Assembly: GCF_042477335.2 (NCBI RefSeq)
Contig: NC_091245.1
Location: 88,326,501 to 88,390,500, forward strand
DNA length: 64,000 bases
Reading direction: 5' to 3'
Source of the DNA: Ovis canadensis
Lineage: Eukaryota; Chordata; Mammalia; Artiodactyla; Bovidae
The notes beneath the pieces are model-generated. The model did no database searches. It saw only the letters and a program-made list of their open reading frames with translations, and was not told the origin of the DNA. The position numbers and the translations under genes are program-made. Position 1 is the stretch's first letter; each line of letters starts with the position of its first letter. Below are positions 32,961 through 44,050 of the stretch, one piece after another.

Positions 32961-34110
32961 TCCCTATCCCTCACCCCTGACCTCCCCTTGGATCTACCAG
33001 CCCTAGACCCCCAAGTCTGGGACACTGATCACCCATCCATAGCCAAACATCATCCCCCAGTCCACATTACCCTAAAAGACCCCTCGACTATAATCACGCA
33101 ACAACAGTACTCTCTCACCCCAGAGGCCCACAAGAGACTTAAAGCCTATCATAGACCGCCTTCTTCAAGCCTCTATCCTAATTCTTACCCATTCACCACA
33201 CAACACCCCTATTCTGGCAGTAAGGAAGGGACCCAAGTCTTGGAGACTGGTCCAGGATCTGCAAAAAGTCAATGAGGCCATCAGATCAACATTCCCAGTA
33301 GTCTCTGACCCTTAAACCCTTCTGTCTACCATACCCCCGACTGCAACCCACTTCACAATATTAGATCTTAAAGACGCCTTTTTCATCATCCCTCTCCACC
33401 CCCTCCCAACCCCTTTTCACTTTCACCTGGCAAGACCCCAAGACTCACATTTCCCAACAACTAACATGGACAGTTGTCCCCCAGGGGTTCAGAGACAGCC
33501 CCCACTTTTTTGGACAGGCTTTACAAAAGGACCTACAGACACTCAACCTAGCCTGAGTCATCTCCTCCAATATGTAGATGACCTTCTCCTTTGTAGCCCA
33601 ACCCGAAATCTCTGCCTCCAACATACTGCAAAACTCCTTGGGGCCCTGGGATCCTGGGGTTATTGGGTATCCTAATCTAAGGCCCAAGTAGCCCAGACAA
33701 ACGTCACCTACCTGGGGCTCTCCATATCCCATCAACAAAGAACTATTTCCCCAGACAGAATCCAGGCCTTAATTAACTGTCCAGTTCCAAAAACAAAAAG
33801 GGAACTCCTGTCAATCCTCGGCCTCCTAAACTTTTTCCATATCTGGATCCCTAATTTCTTCCTCATTGCAAAGCCACTCTATGAGGCAACTAAAGGATGT
33901 CTGGATGAGCCCCTCTTTAACCCCTCCTCGCTGGCCAATCCTCTTCACCAGTTCGCCCAGAGCCTCCTTCGAGTGCCAACTCTCCACCTGCCCGATCACA
34001 CCAGACCATTCTTTCTCTTTCCTTTTCCAACCAAGGACACACCCTGGGACTTCTATGTCAGTGGACCGGAGAGACCTGGGCTCCCATAGCCTATCTATCA
34101 AAACAGCTTG
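32960..34110 (+). pseudogene. pol: ERV reverse transcriptase pseudogene
   Basis: The polymerase part of pol. The motifs W-R-L-V-Q-D-L (33241), L-K-D-A-F (motif A, 33367-33381), P-Q-G-F (33479-33490) and Y-V-D-D (33571-33582) appear in the normal order, with all three catalytic Asp positions present. They alternate between two reading frames, and a TAA lies at 33313-33315, so no complete RT can be made. The YVDD box matches gammaretroviruses and class I ERVs. Confidence 0.9.
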
Positions 34111-35032
34111 ACATGGTGACCAAGGGGTGGCCTCCCTGCATACAGGCCGTGGCTGTGATTGCAGCCCTCGTACCCGAAGCAAATCAACTCTCTAGACATG
34201 CCCCTTTAACGGTCTGTTCTCCACACACCTTCCGAGACTTACTATCACATCGGGCTTTCCTCTCCCTTCCTCCTTCCAGGGTACAGGTCCTACATGCCTT
34301 TCTCCTCGGCCCTCAGCTCTCATTCTCCCCCTGCTCTCCCCTTAACCCTGCCAGCTTATTACACACATCCTCTACAACAGACTCCCTCCTACACAGCTGC
34401 AGCCTAACAGTAGATCTTACCCAAAACCCCTTCCAACATTTAACAGATCAGCCCGTCCTAGACCCAGACACCCCACACTGGTTTGTTGATGGCAGCTCTC
34501 AAAAATCCCCACCCTTCCCATCATCCAGGGGGACCTTTGTCACAATCGCGGAACCCAGACAATTGAAGCTTCACCTCTGCCACCTCACACCACCTCCCAA
34601 CAGGCAGAACTTATAGCTCTCACCAGAGCTTTAGCTCTGGCTGAAAATCTAAGGGTTAGCATCCACACAGACTCCAAATATGCCTATAACATACTTCACT
34701 CAAACATCCTAATATGGAGAGAAAGAGGTTTCCTAACCCAAAAGGGATCCCCCATTAATTCAGACCTGATCCACAAACTTCTAGAGGCAGCACTCTTAGC
34801 AAACAAAGCAGCCATCCTCCACTGTAGGGGACATCAAAAGGGAAGTCTCATATCAGCCTACAACAATGCTGCAGACCAAAAGGCAAAGGAGATAGCCCTG
34901 TTCCATCCCTTCCTCCAGTCGCCTGTCATCTTAGCCCTGACTCCATCCGACCCTCCCACCACCAGAGAAATCCTTTTATCTACACTCACTCTTCCATCCC
35001 TCATCCAAGACACTCCAACAGTTCCTCCATAA
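34111..35032 (+). pseudogene. pol: ERV RNase H pseudogene
   Basis: RNase H removes the RNA strand during reverse transcription. The first catalytic Asp is in W-F-V-D-G-S-S (34480-34500), on a frame that stops at 34616. The remaining domain continues in another frame, with QAELIALTRAL (34601), H-T-D-S-K-Y-A and C-R-G-H-Q-K-G, and ends at TAA 35030-35032. There is one internal frame change. Confidence 0.88.
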
Positions 35033-36498
35033 CCACTTCCCCATATCCACTGCTGACCAAATATATTTAGATAACCTTACCTGCTCCTGTCAAACATGTC
35101 AATGTATTAATCCCAATTCTAACCTTAAACTGACATCCTTTCCAACCCATCAAATGCGAGGCAGCCTCCCAGCACAGGATTGGCAGATAGACTTTACTCA
35201 TATGCCCCTGGTCCGGAGAGTCAGATACCTCCTGGTCCTTGTGGACACCTTTTCAGGATGGGTAGAAGCATTTCCCACTACAAACAAAAGAGCCCACACC
35301 GTGGCCCAAATCCTCCTCACAGAAATTATCCCCAGGTTTGGTCTGCCTTCATTCCTACAGTCTGACGAGGGCCTGGAATTTACATCCACGGTCACCCAAC
35401 AGCTTGTCCAATTCTTACAGATACCCTGGAAATTTCACATTCCATACCGTCCCCAGTCCTCAGGAAAGGTAGAAAGGATGAATAGAATAAAGAAACCCTT
35501 ACCACATTAACCCTCGAAGTACATCTGGGTTGGACTAAACTTTTGCCAATTGTTCTCCTCAGAATATGAGCTTTGCCCAGAAAGCCCCTGCGGCTGAGCC
35601 CCTTTGAGGTGACGTATGGAAGGCCCATGGAGAAGGCAATGGCACCCCACTCCAGTACTCTTGCCTGGAAAATCCCATGGATGGAGGAGCCTGGTGGGCT
35701 GCAGTCCATGGGGTCGCTAAGAGTCGGACACGACTGAGCGACTTCACTTTCACTTTTCGCTTTCTTGCATTGGAGAAGGAAATGGCAACCCACTCCAGTA
35801 TTCTTGCCTGGAGAATCTCAGGGACGGGGAGGCTGGCGGGCTGCCGTCTATGGGGTTGCACAGAGTCGGACACGACTGAAGCGACTTAGCAGCAGCAGCA
35901 GCAGCAGCAGCATGGAAGGCCCATGCTCCCTCCTGGACTCCCCGCTGAACCTCCTCCCATACCAAGCTTCTTACACTTCCCTCTGCTGGGAGAACACCGC
36001 AATGCCCTCTGGAAATAAGTCAACCACAACTTGCCCGCCCCTGACCCCCAAGCCTCCCTGCCCCCTTTACAAATTGGGGACATGGTCTATCTGTCAGATA
36101 ATCCCCAGGGTGACCTAACCCCAAAGTGCCAGGGACCATTCGAAATCATCCTCCTTACCCCAACTGCAGCTAAACTCGAGAAGGTCACCTCCTGGGTATA
36201 CCTCTCTCGCCTAAAACGGGTCACATCCGACCCTGCGCCGCCCTCCTTAACTGACCCCTGTCAGGTCTCCCTCACAGGACCCACCTCCTTAAAATTCACC
36301 CGCGACAACCTCTGTCAACCGTCCAAGAAGACACTGAATGACCTGGACTCTCTTCAACCTACAACTGTTCCTGACCCAACTACTACAAGACCTCTGGACC
36401 AGCGCCCCGACAGGAACCTCCTTCAAAGACCTGACCACACTGGTGTCTCAACTGTGTCTCCAGGGAACCTTCTACAATCTGACTCCAGACAGAATTGA
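35028..36498 (+). pseudogene. pol: ERV integrase pseudogene, split by a SINE
   Basis: Integrase inserts proviral DNA. The zinc-binding part ends in C-Q-T-C (35088-35099). The catalytic triad is readable: Asp in W-Q-I-D-F (35190), Asp in Q-S-D-E-G (35364) and Glu in G-K-V-E-R (35472). The motif around the second Asp is D-E-G instead of the common D-N-G. The frame closes at 35510, and a BOV-A2 (35630-35911) then splits the domain. The C-terminal region with the G-P-F-E-I motif and W-V-Y-L-S-R-L-K resumes at about 36070 and stops at 36498. Confidence 0.9.
35630..35911 (+). repeat. BOV-A2 SINE inside ERV integrase, with target duplication
   Basis: Two monomers and a (CAG)8-like tail. A 14-bp perfect duplication ATGGAAGGCCCATG lies at 35616-35629 and 35912-35925. 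Confidence 0.97.
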
Positions 36499-36787
36499 TT
36501 TCTTTACTCTCATTCTCTACATCATTCTACATCCTAATGAACACTGTTCCTCCTCAGATGCAACCAACCACCAACTTGGGGCCTTTTGCCCCTTGCCCTA
36601 ACTGACCTCTCCCTGTCTCTCTAACTATAACTGCATGCTTAATCTTAATCCTTGCTATAGGCCTAGTAACTGTCTCCCCTCAGGACTGGCCACCTATCCT
36701 TCGTCTTTCCATGGGTATCGCCTGCGTTGCTAGCTGGGTTCCATTCCTAGGGTGCTATTTCTTCGGAACTGCCTAACTAACAGCCCC
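36499..36787 (+). other. ERV pol-env junction region
   Basis: About 290 bp between the integrase stop and the env ATG. It is degraded; a hydrophobic frame is suggested around 36610-36770, but no function is assigned. Confidence 0.4.
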
Positions 36788-37620
36788 ATGACTCCTCTGT
36801 TCCTTATCCTTGCTGCACTCCCCAGCCTTCTGGCTACTCCCTGCCCTGCTCTGACGTTTATTCCTATGTACATTCCTCATGTTATAATACAGCTCCAAAA
36901 TCATGCATCATGAACCTTGGGGGCAGGAAGTCCAAATCGCTACTCACTGTTAAAGTACAAAAGAGAGGGAGTTTCGTGAGTACCTGCCATAAACCAATGG
37001 AAGAAACATGTTTCTATCCCATTACTCACTGGGGGTACTCAGACAGGGGTGGGGTACTAGATCAAAAATGGGAAAAGAAACAAGAACAAGTCATAAAGAA
37101 CATAATTTCCCAGTTACAGGCGACCCCTGAGCCTTATAAACGCCTAGGCCTCCTTTCCCAAATACGGCCTCTCCTAAAACCTCCCTCTGGCAACCAACAC
37201 CTTACTCGCCTTCTCAACTCTTCCTTCCAATTCTTCCAGCACACACCACACACATCCCAGTGCTGGACATGCATACCACTGTCTCCCTCACCGCACAGAG
37301 CAACACCTTTACCTTCAGCCTGGCTGTCGCAGGGCAACTCTACCTCCCCTCCCCAACAGAAAGCTACACAACTCATTGGGCCAGTCTCTGACAATGCCCT
37401 ACTCTCAGCCTCTTCAAACCTAACCTGTATTAACTACTCTAGTCCCAACTACACTATCTTGCAAACTCCACTCCCTCCTTCTGTTCCACTTGGGTTCTCT
37501 GGAACAGCACAAAGAATTGCACCAAACTTGGAATCTCCATTCTCTGCAGGACCTACGCATATTCATGTCTCCCGTTGGACCCCCCTGGACCGTGCATCTT
37601 GGTCTTCCTGACCCCGGGCC
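36788..37620 (+). pseudogene. env: ERV envelope surface subunit (SU) pseudogene
   Basis: Env SU binds the receptor in intact viruses. ATG 36788 opens a hydrophobic signal-peptide-like stretch that meets TGA about 40 codons later. The main SU frame is one base shifted and is open from 36910 to 37611. It contains the C-W-T-C motif (about 37263-37274), the CWxC disulfide-exchange site of gammaretrovirus-type envelopes, and several N-x-S/T sites. It ends at TGA 37609-37611, before the subunit junction. It is broken and cannot yield a complete protein. Confidence 0.87.
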
Positions 37621-38270
37621 TAACATTCCTCAAAGAAGAAGTAGATCAAATATTCTAACCCCAAGAGGAAATTTCCCATAGGAAAAGATGAGCTGTCATA
37701 GCCCCCCTCCTGACTGGGACTGGCATAGCAGCAGCCCTAGGCACCGGGATTGGAGGCATCTCGACCTCGGCCCATTTCTACTGCAAGCTGTCCCAAGAAC
37801 TTAATGAAGACATGGAGCAGGTAGTGGAGTTCTGTGTTTCAATTCAAAGACAAATTAACTCATTAGCTTCTGTGGCCTTACAAAGTAGGCAAGCCCTGGA
37901 CATTCTCACCACAGAAAAGGGAAGGACCTGCCTTTTCCTAGGAGAGGACTGCTGCTATTTTGTTAATGAAACGGGCATAGTCCAGGGCAGAGTCAAAGAA
38001 TTTAGAGACAGAATTGAACACCGCAGAAAAGAGTTACAAAACCTTTACACCCCTCAAAACCTGTTCCAACAGGCCCTCCCTTGGTTGCTCCCTTTCCTGG
38101 GACCACTGGTGCTTACCATTCTATTCCTCTTATTTGGACCCTGTCTCTTCAATCTCTTTCAAAGGTTTCTCCAAGAACGGATTCGGGCCATCTTTCGAGA
38201 TCAGGTCAAGACCATTCTTCTTCTTGAGAGCCTCACCCCAAGCTCAGAAAAAGGAGACCCTGAGCCCTAG
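37621..38270 (+). pseudogene. env: ERV envelope transmembrane subunit (TM) remnant, 152 codons open
   Basis: TM drives membrane fusion in intact viruses. A basic K-R stretch is followed at once by TGA (37689-37691), then by the hydrophobic, Gly/Ala-rich fusion-peptide region. From ATG 37812 the frame is open to 38270 and covers the heptad region, the retroviral immunosuppressive-domain-like segment, the C-x6-C-C motif (about 37929-37955), one N-E-T glycosylation site, a membrane anchor (about residues 90-117 of this frame) and a cytoplasmic tail. The C-x6-C-C motif marks covalent gamma-type Env. It is separated from SU by stops, so it is a remnant. Confidence 0.9.
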
Positions 38271-38366
38271 GACGATCCTCCATGCCAGACCCCAAATCAT
38301 CGCCCCTATCCAGCAGGAAGTAGCCAGAGAGACACGGCGTCCTTTTCCCCATATTTTTATGATTTC

Positions 38367-38377
38367 AAGGTCTGGAA
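38367..38377 (+). other. ERV polypurine tract (degenerate)
   Basis: AAGGTCTGGAA directly precedes the 3' LTR TGAAGGAG. It is purine-rich with three pyrimidines, as expected for an aged PPT. Confidence 0.5.
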
Positions 38378-38807
38378 TGAAGGAGACTTTGGGGCCTAGA
38401 AAAGAAAACAGCAGTCTCAAAGGCCCTTGCTGAATCATCTAACTTCGGAGAAAACAAAACAGAACTTTAGGTCCCGCCCTGATGCTCCAGGCCGGTTGCA
38501 TCTATCTGGGGCTTAACACCCTCTGTCTAGAAACCTTCCACCCCCTACACCTGCCCAGAAGACTTATCACCTCCCACCCAACTACAAATGCCATCTCAAC
38601 TAAAGAATACCCAAAACATCCCGCCTGATTAAAGTTTCCCTTATCGCTTCCACAAACCTCCCTATAAACATGGAGCCTCCCTGATCCCTCTCGGAGCTCA
38701 CCCTGGTCGTTAGGCTGACCGTCGCCCCTCCTTGCCTGAATAAAGGTAACCTACTTCTGTTGAGGTCGTCTTTCCTCTTTCTGCCTCGGTCTGAACTATA
38801 CCTTACA
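38378..38807 (+). mobile_element. ERV 3' LTR
   Basis: 430 bp, TGAAGGAGAC...ACCTTACA. TATA box at 38663-38668; poly(A) signal AATAAA at 38739-38744. It retains about 24 bp missing from the 5' LTR. It is followed by target duplication CTCTG and the rest of the host SINE. Confidence 0.93.
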
Positions 38808-38812
38808 CTCTG

Positions 38813-38935
38813 GAGAAGGAAATGGCAACCTACGCCAAAATTCTTGCCTGAAAAAGCCCATGGACAGAGGAGCCTGTGGGGCTACAGTCCATGGGGGCCC
38901 AAAGAGTGTGCACGATTGAGCACACCCGCACGCAC
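38813..38935 (+). repeat. Bov-tA SINE, right part, split by the ERV
   Basis: Continues from 29776: GAGAAGGAAATGGCAACC, AAGCCCATGGACAGAGGAGCC, CATGGGGGCCCAAAGAGTG. It is more diverged than neighbouring SINEs, which agrees with it being older than the ERV. Confidence 0.88.
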
Positions 38936-39012
38936 ATGTACGTTTTTATTTGCACATCCTTTGTAATACTTACAAAATAGTCCTCAATTGATTTAAGCAA
39001 CTCATATCGTGG

Positions 39013-39217
39013 ACTTCCCTGGTGGCTCAGACGGTAAAGCGTCTGTCTACAATGCAGGAGACCTGGGTTCCATCCCTGGGTGGGGAAGATCTGCTGGAGA
39101 AGGAAATGGCAATCCACTCCAGTACTCTTGCCTGGAAAATCCCATGGACAGAGGAGCCTGGTAGGCTACAGTCCATGGGGTCGCAAAGAGTCGGACACGA
39201 CTGAGCGACTTCACTTT
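39013..39217 (+). repeat. Bov-tA SINE
   Basis: Full tRNA head (GACTTCCCTGGTGGCTCAGAC) and body to CACGACTGAGCGACTTCAC. Confidence 0.95.
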
Positions 39218-39244
39218 ATTAAAGTGCAGTTAGTTTCTTTATAG

Positions 39245-39268
39245 TTTGTTGTTGTTGTTGTTGTTATT
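39245..39268 (+). repeat. (GTT)n microsatellite
   Basis: About seven GTT units. Confidence 0.8.
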
Positions 39269-39970
39269 TTGGGGGTTTTAGCTATTACAAATGCTGAATA
39301 TCCTTATAGCCAAATATTTGTGTAGTTTAAAAATTTCCTTATAAGTTACTAAGATGGAATTATTGGGTCAAAGGATATTGACACTTTTAAGACTTAATAT
39401 GCACTTACATGTTGTGCCCCAGAAAGGGGGTACCAGTTTACAGTAAGATTGGTAGCATTTTGATAAAAATGGGAGTTGTGTCCCAAGCTCACCCATCCTC
39501 CATAAGCCAATCCTCACTCCCTGTGCTTAAGCCCTCCTTACATCACGCCTGGATCTACCTTTTCTCCAACCCTCTCCCCTCCAGCTTTTACAGTACACCT
39601 TCTGTTCTGGGGCTCAGCTTCAAAGCTCCTCTCAAATTCAGAGTCTCTCTTCATTCCCAAGCTGTGACCGTGAAAAACTTGCAGCTGCCTTAAAAATTAC
39701 TTTTTTTTTTCCTTCTTAATTCCAGTCTTGAATGTTGTAATTCAGGAGTTTTAGATTCCTGCCCTAGAGAAATTATTTATGCTAACTTAGGGGTCACATA
39801 CTATGGGTCATTTAAATTTTAGAAAGAGCAGTTTAAACTGTCCTTAAAAATTAGCATTAGAAAACGTAACAAGCTGGCGGGCTGGCGACGGAAGTCCTGC
39901 CCCAGGCAGCTTGGCACTGCAGTACCGCCCCCTAGTGGTCCCTTGTGGTGTGAAACTTTGCTGGGCTGGA
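39269..39970. other. Unique non-coding stretch
   Basis: About 700 bp with no gene or repeat family assigned. A 94-codon frame at 39409-39693 has no recognised motif. Confidence 0.4.
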
Positions 39971-39974
39971 GCAA

Positions 39975-41012
39975 TTTCAGTTCAGTCCCGCTCAGCCGTG
40001 TCCAGCTCTGCGACCCCAGGGACTGCAGCACTCCAGGCTTCCCTATCCATCACCAACTCCCGGAGCATGCTCAAACTTGTGTCCATCGAGTTGGTGATGC
40101 CATCCACCCATCTCATCCTCTGTCGTCCCCTTCTCCTCCTGTCTTCAACCTTTCCCAGCATCATGGTCTTTCCCAGTGAGTCGGCTCTTCACATCAGGTG
40201 GCCAAAGTATTGGAGCTTCAGCTTCAGCATCAGTCCTTCCTATGAATATTAAGGACTGATTTCCTTTAGGATGGACTGGTTGATCTCCTTGCAGTCCAAG
40301 GAACTCTCAAGTGTCTTCTCCAACACCACAGTTCAAAAGCATCAATTCTTTGGCACTCAGCTTTCTTTATAGTCCAGCTCTCAGATCCATACGTGACCAC
40401 TGGAAAAACCATAGCCTTGACTAGATGGCCCTTTGTTGGCAAAGTAATGTCTCTGCTTTTTAATATGCTGTCTAGGTTTGTCATAGCTTTTCTTCCAAGG
40501 AGTAAACGTCTTTTAATTTCATGGCTGCTGTTACCATCTGCAGTGATTTTGGAACCCCCAAAAATAAAGTCTGACACTGTTTCCACTGTTTCCCCATCTA
40601 TTTCCCCTGAAGTGATGGGACCAGATGCCATGATCTTATATTTTTGAATGTTGAGTTTTAAGCCAGCTTTTTCACTCTCTTTTACTTTCATGAAGAGGCT
40701 CTTTAGTTCTTCGCTTTCTGCCATAAGGGTGGTGTCATCCGCATATCTGAGGTTATTGATATTTCTCCCACCAATCTTGATTTCAGCTTGTGCTTCATCT
40801 AGCCTGGCATTTCACGTGATGTACTCTGCATATAAGTTAAATCAGCAGGGTGACGGTTTACAGCCTTGACGTCCTCCTTTCCCGATTTGGAACCAGTCTG
40901 TTGTTCCATGTCTGGTTCTGCTGCTTCTTGACCTGCATGCAGGTTTCTCAGGAGGCAGGTAGGTGGTCTGATAGTCCCATCTCTTTCAGAATTTTCCACA
41001 GTGATTATAGGA
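39975..41012 (-). repeat. BovB LINE 3' third (minus)
   Basis: Reversed BovB from the 3' tail (TTCAGTTCAGTCCCGCTCAG) through the RT thumb to motif B. A 152-codon minus frame at 40724-40266 begins MAESEELKSLFMKVKESEKAG and contains the ISTRUCT-like TVSDFIFGGSKITADG segment. The YADD box, reversed, lies at about 40738-40749. Confidence 0.92.
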
Positions 41013-42598
41013 CTCTCAGAAAAGGTAGCGATCACTTTTTATTCTGTTAAGGAAGGTCTTTGGAGGGAAAATGAACAAGTAGGAAGAGGATGACCGCTGG
41101 CTCAAACATCCTCGTCCCTCCGGAGATGGAAAGACAGGCTATTCCACAGCACCCCCTCCTGCTGTGTCCTCTTGCTGGTTTTCCCCTGCCTAGGTAGGCA
41201 GAGGGGGCAAGCGGCTTATATAAGTTACAGAGGTGCTGGGGGTTGGAGTGATGGTTAGTTGGAGGAGGTGTCTGAGTCCTAATTGTTTTCTACTTTCTTC
41301 AGTTTGTGATGAAACTATTCGCAGTGTTGAGTGCTGATAACCATTCTTCGTGTGATAGAAGTCCCAGGACGCCTGTATCAGAGTGCTTGTCTCACTGAAT
41401 TGTAATTTTTTATATGTTTACTTTTCAAGACAGAGTGTTTTCTGCATCCTGAGCCTTGCAGCTGCGGAGCACAATAGGAATCCAGTAGTACTTATTGAGG
41501 AATCTTGATGGGTTTTTTGAGAAAAGGACTGTGTTATGTAAAGAAACTTTAAGCTCTCAACTTTAACCACATTTATCCTTTTCTCCCTCCTCTGGTCCAT
41601 AAGCAAGCTCTTGGGAAATGGAAATCCCAGGAGGATCCTGCAGAGTGTCCACACCCATGTGACCTGACTGGGAAGGAGGAGATGAGAAGCTGGGTGGGGT
41701 GAACCAAACCCTGTAAGTCATCTCATGGCTGTTGGCCCCGGACCCTAAGCCCTCTTCTTTGGCTGTTAGGAGCAAAATCCTCCTGGTAGAGGGGTCCATT
41801 TAAAAAGCAACACTCTGCAAGAGGCTCTAGCACTCCCGTAGGTGCAGAGGGCTCTGCTACGCCAAAGCCAGCCCCGCTGGTAACTCTTGGAGGTGCTTAG
41901 GGTCTCAAGTCTGGAATGGAATGAGCCTGAAGCTGGGAGGGGAGCAGGCCTTTCAGGCCACCAGGGGGCAGCAAGCCCACGGAAAACCCTGATCAGGCCG
42001 GAGGAGCCTAGGTGAGGGACAGAAGCGCTCACAATTCCGTAGCTGGTAGCTTGCTGAGGACAGCACTAGGCTAGATTGGTGACCTCAGGGTCAGACAAAT
42101 GTGGAATTGGACTTTGAGCTTGGTCACTGCCTACCCATGCGAGCTCTGAGCCTCAGAGTCTCATCTGTGATGCAGGAGCACCGTTACCTGCCTCGTTGGG
42201 TCATCAGGAGGATATGAGATAGTTTATGTAAGAGAGCCAGTGCCTTGTGGGAGTCAGTCAATAAGCTTTGCTATATTTCACTAAGAAGACCCATTTGTTT
42301 CCTCAAGTTACTTTCAGTCTAGGTGGAGACACATATGAGCAATTAACAGTTCAATGAAGGCGAGAGCTGAATGATTACTACAGACCCCAAGTAATCTGGT
42401 GTTCATGTGGGGGTGAGGTCACAGGGCTGCATTTAAATGTGATAATTAAATAGATTTTATTAAACTTTTCCAGGGTGTATAAAATTGATAAAACAGTGAG
42501 GAAAAAAAATCACCTGAAATCCTAGCCCTAACCCTAATGACATGAATGTGGATGTCAGAATGAAATGGGATTTGGATAACGTGGAGGTGGGGAAAGTT
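41013..42598. other. Non-coding stretch with a MIR remnant
   Basis: About 42070-42270 carries MIR-like text (GAGCCTCAGAGTCTCATCTGTG, then GGTCATCAGGAGGATATGAGATAG). The rest is unassigned; frames near 41563-42032 (minus) have no motif. Confidence 0.45.
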
Positions 42599-42705
42599 GG
42601 GCTTCCCCGGGTGGCTCAGGTGGTAAAGAATCCGCCTGCAATGCAGGAGACCCGGGTTCGATCCTTGGGTCAGGAAGCTCCCCTGGAGAAGAGAATGGCT
42701 ACAGG
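42599..42705 (+). repeat. Bov-tA SINE, 3'-truncated
   Basis: GGGCTTCCCCGGGTGGCTCAG, CGGGTTCGATCC and CTGGAGAAGAGAATGG, then loss of identity. Confidence 0.88.
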
Positions 42706-43317
42706 GTTCACAGGAATTCTGCCAGCTGCAGCCTCTCACACCACGTGAGCTATGGGATAGGACCCTGGGACACAGACCCTGCCTTCCGATCATCGCGGAC
42801 ACCACCTGAGACCTGAGTCCTAGGTCCAATGCCTGATTCCTGGTAGTAATAAGAGCAGTAATACCTTTAGAAGTTCATACGCATGGAGTGACAACTGTGA
42901 CTCAGGCAATTCACAGGTCTTATTAGTCCTCAGAACCTTTCAAAGTAGTTATTATCACTGTCCTCACTATAGAGTATTAAAAAAAAAAAAATCCCTGAGG
43001 CTCACATCAGTCCTTGCTCAGGATCAGTCTTCTTGTGAGTGGAGGAGCCTCATCATTAACCTCCCTGCCTTGCTGCTTCAACTTCTCTCACTTTGTCAGC
43101 AACAGGATCCCCGGGGGGTGAGAGGGTTCTGGAGGCCCCATCCAGCCCCTCTCATTCTCTAGAGAAGAAATCCGAGACTCTGAGAGGGGAAGTGGCTAAT
43201 TTAGAACTTGAACATGGAGTTCTTAGCCCTCTATGCAGTGTTCTAGCTGTTTTGTGCTGCTACTGCTTATTTACACCTATTTTATTTTAAATTAAAAACA
43301 ATTTCTTTTCTAGTCAC
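42706..43317. other. Unique non-coding stretch
   Basis: About 610 bp with an A13 run near 42980. No gene recognised. Confidence 0.35.
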
Positions 43318-43425
43318 ACTGGACAGCCTGCAAGATCTTAGATCCCTGACCAGGGATCAAACCTGAGCCCCTTGCTGTGGGAGTGTGGAGTCCTAATCGC
43401 TGGACCACCACGGCATTTCCCAGTT
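43318..43425 (-). repeat. CHR-type SINE fragment (minus)
   Basis: AGATCCCTGACCAGGGATCAAACC and GTGTGGAGTCCTAATCGCTGGACCAC are the reversed tRNA-like head of CHR SINEs. Confidence 0.75.
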
Positions 43426-43444
43426 AAACCAGTTTTAGAGACAC

Positions 43445-44050
43445 TCATTACTATGTGTTGAATTGTGTGTCTCCAAAATTCATGTGTTAAACTCCTAACC
43501 CCTAGTACTTCAGAATGTCAGCTTGTTTGGAGGCAGAGTCTTTACAGAGGTAATCAAGTTAAAATGAGGTCATTAGGGTGGGACCTTTCTGGTAGCTCAG
43601 CATGTAAAGAATCCGCCTGCAATCCAGGAGCTCCTGGTTCAATTCCTGGGTAGGGAAGATCTGCTGGAGAAGGGATAGGCTTACCCACTCCAGTATCTTG
43701 CCTGGAGAATTCCATGGACAGAGGAGCCTGGCAGGCTACGGTCCATGGGGTCGCAAAGAATCGGACATGACTGAGTGACTTTCACTGATCCGATATGACT
43801 GACATCCTTATTAGAAGGAGAAATTTAGATACATTCATAGAGGGAAGACAACGTGAGGAGACAGAAAGAGAAGATGGCCATCTCCAAGCCAAAGCGTGAA
43901 CACTTTCTCACAGCTGTCAGAAGGAACCACCCCTGCTGACACCTTGATTTTGGACACCTAGACTCCAGAGCTGTGATGCAATAGACTTCCGTTGTTCAGG
44001 CCATTCAGCCTGTAGTACTTTGTTGTGACACCCCTGGGAAACCAGTGTAC
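43445..44050 (+). mobile_element. Ancient mammalian LTR (MaLR/MLT-like), split by a SINE
   Basis: TGTTGAATTGTGTGTCTCC, AGTACTTCAGAATGTCAGC, TTACAGAGGTAATCAAGTTAAAATGAGGTC, then after the SINE GATATGACTGACATCCTTATTAGAAGGAG and TGACACCTTGATTTTGGACA. This text is common in mammals and I recall it as an old LTR class. The family name is uncertain. Confidence 0.55.
43582..43790 (+). repeat. Bov-tA SINE inside the ancient LTR
   Basis: Diverged tRNA head (TCTGGTAGCTCAGCATGTAAAG) and body to CATGACTGAGTGACTTTCACTG. Confidence 0.9.

Larger units (their letters stand above)
29777..38807 (+). mobile_element. Class I (gammaretrovirus-like) endogenous retrovirus, inactivated
   Basis: A complete proviral layout: 5' LTR, tRNA-Phe-type primer site, leader, gag, pro, pol, env, 3' LTR. 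TG...CA termini lie in a 5-bp target duplication CTCTG (29772-29776 and 38808-38812). Capsid, protease, RT, RNase H, integrase and transmembrane motifs are all recognisable but broken by stops and frame changes. Gene order, the CWxC motif in SU, the CX6CC motif in TM and the PBS place it near the ERV-F/ERV-W side of class I. Two SINEs have inserted in it. By eye the LTRs differ at roughly 30-35 of about 400 aligned bases, pointing to an old, fixed insertion. Confidence 0.95.

Noticed and set aside
37812-38270. Domesticated syncytin-like gene
   Set aside because: The SU part is out of frame and separated by stops, including one beside the basic cleavage region. Only a TM remnant is open, so a functional envelope gene is not supported.
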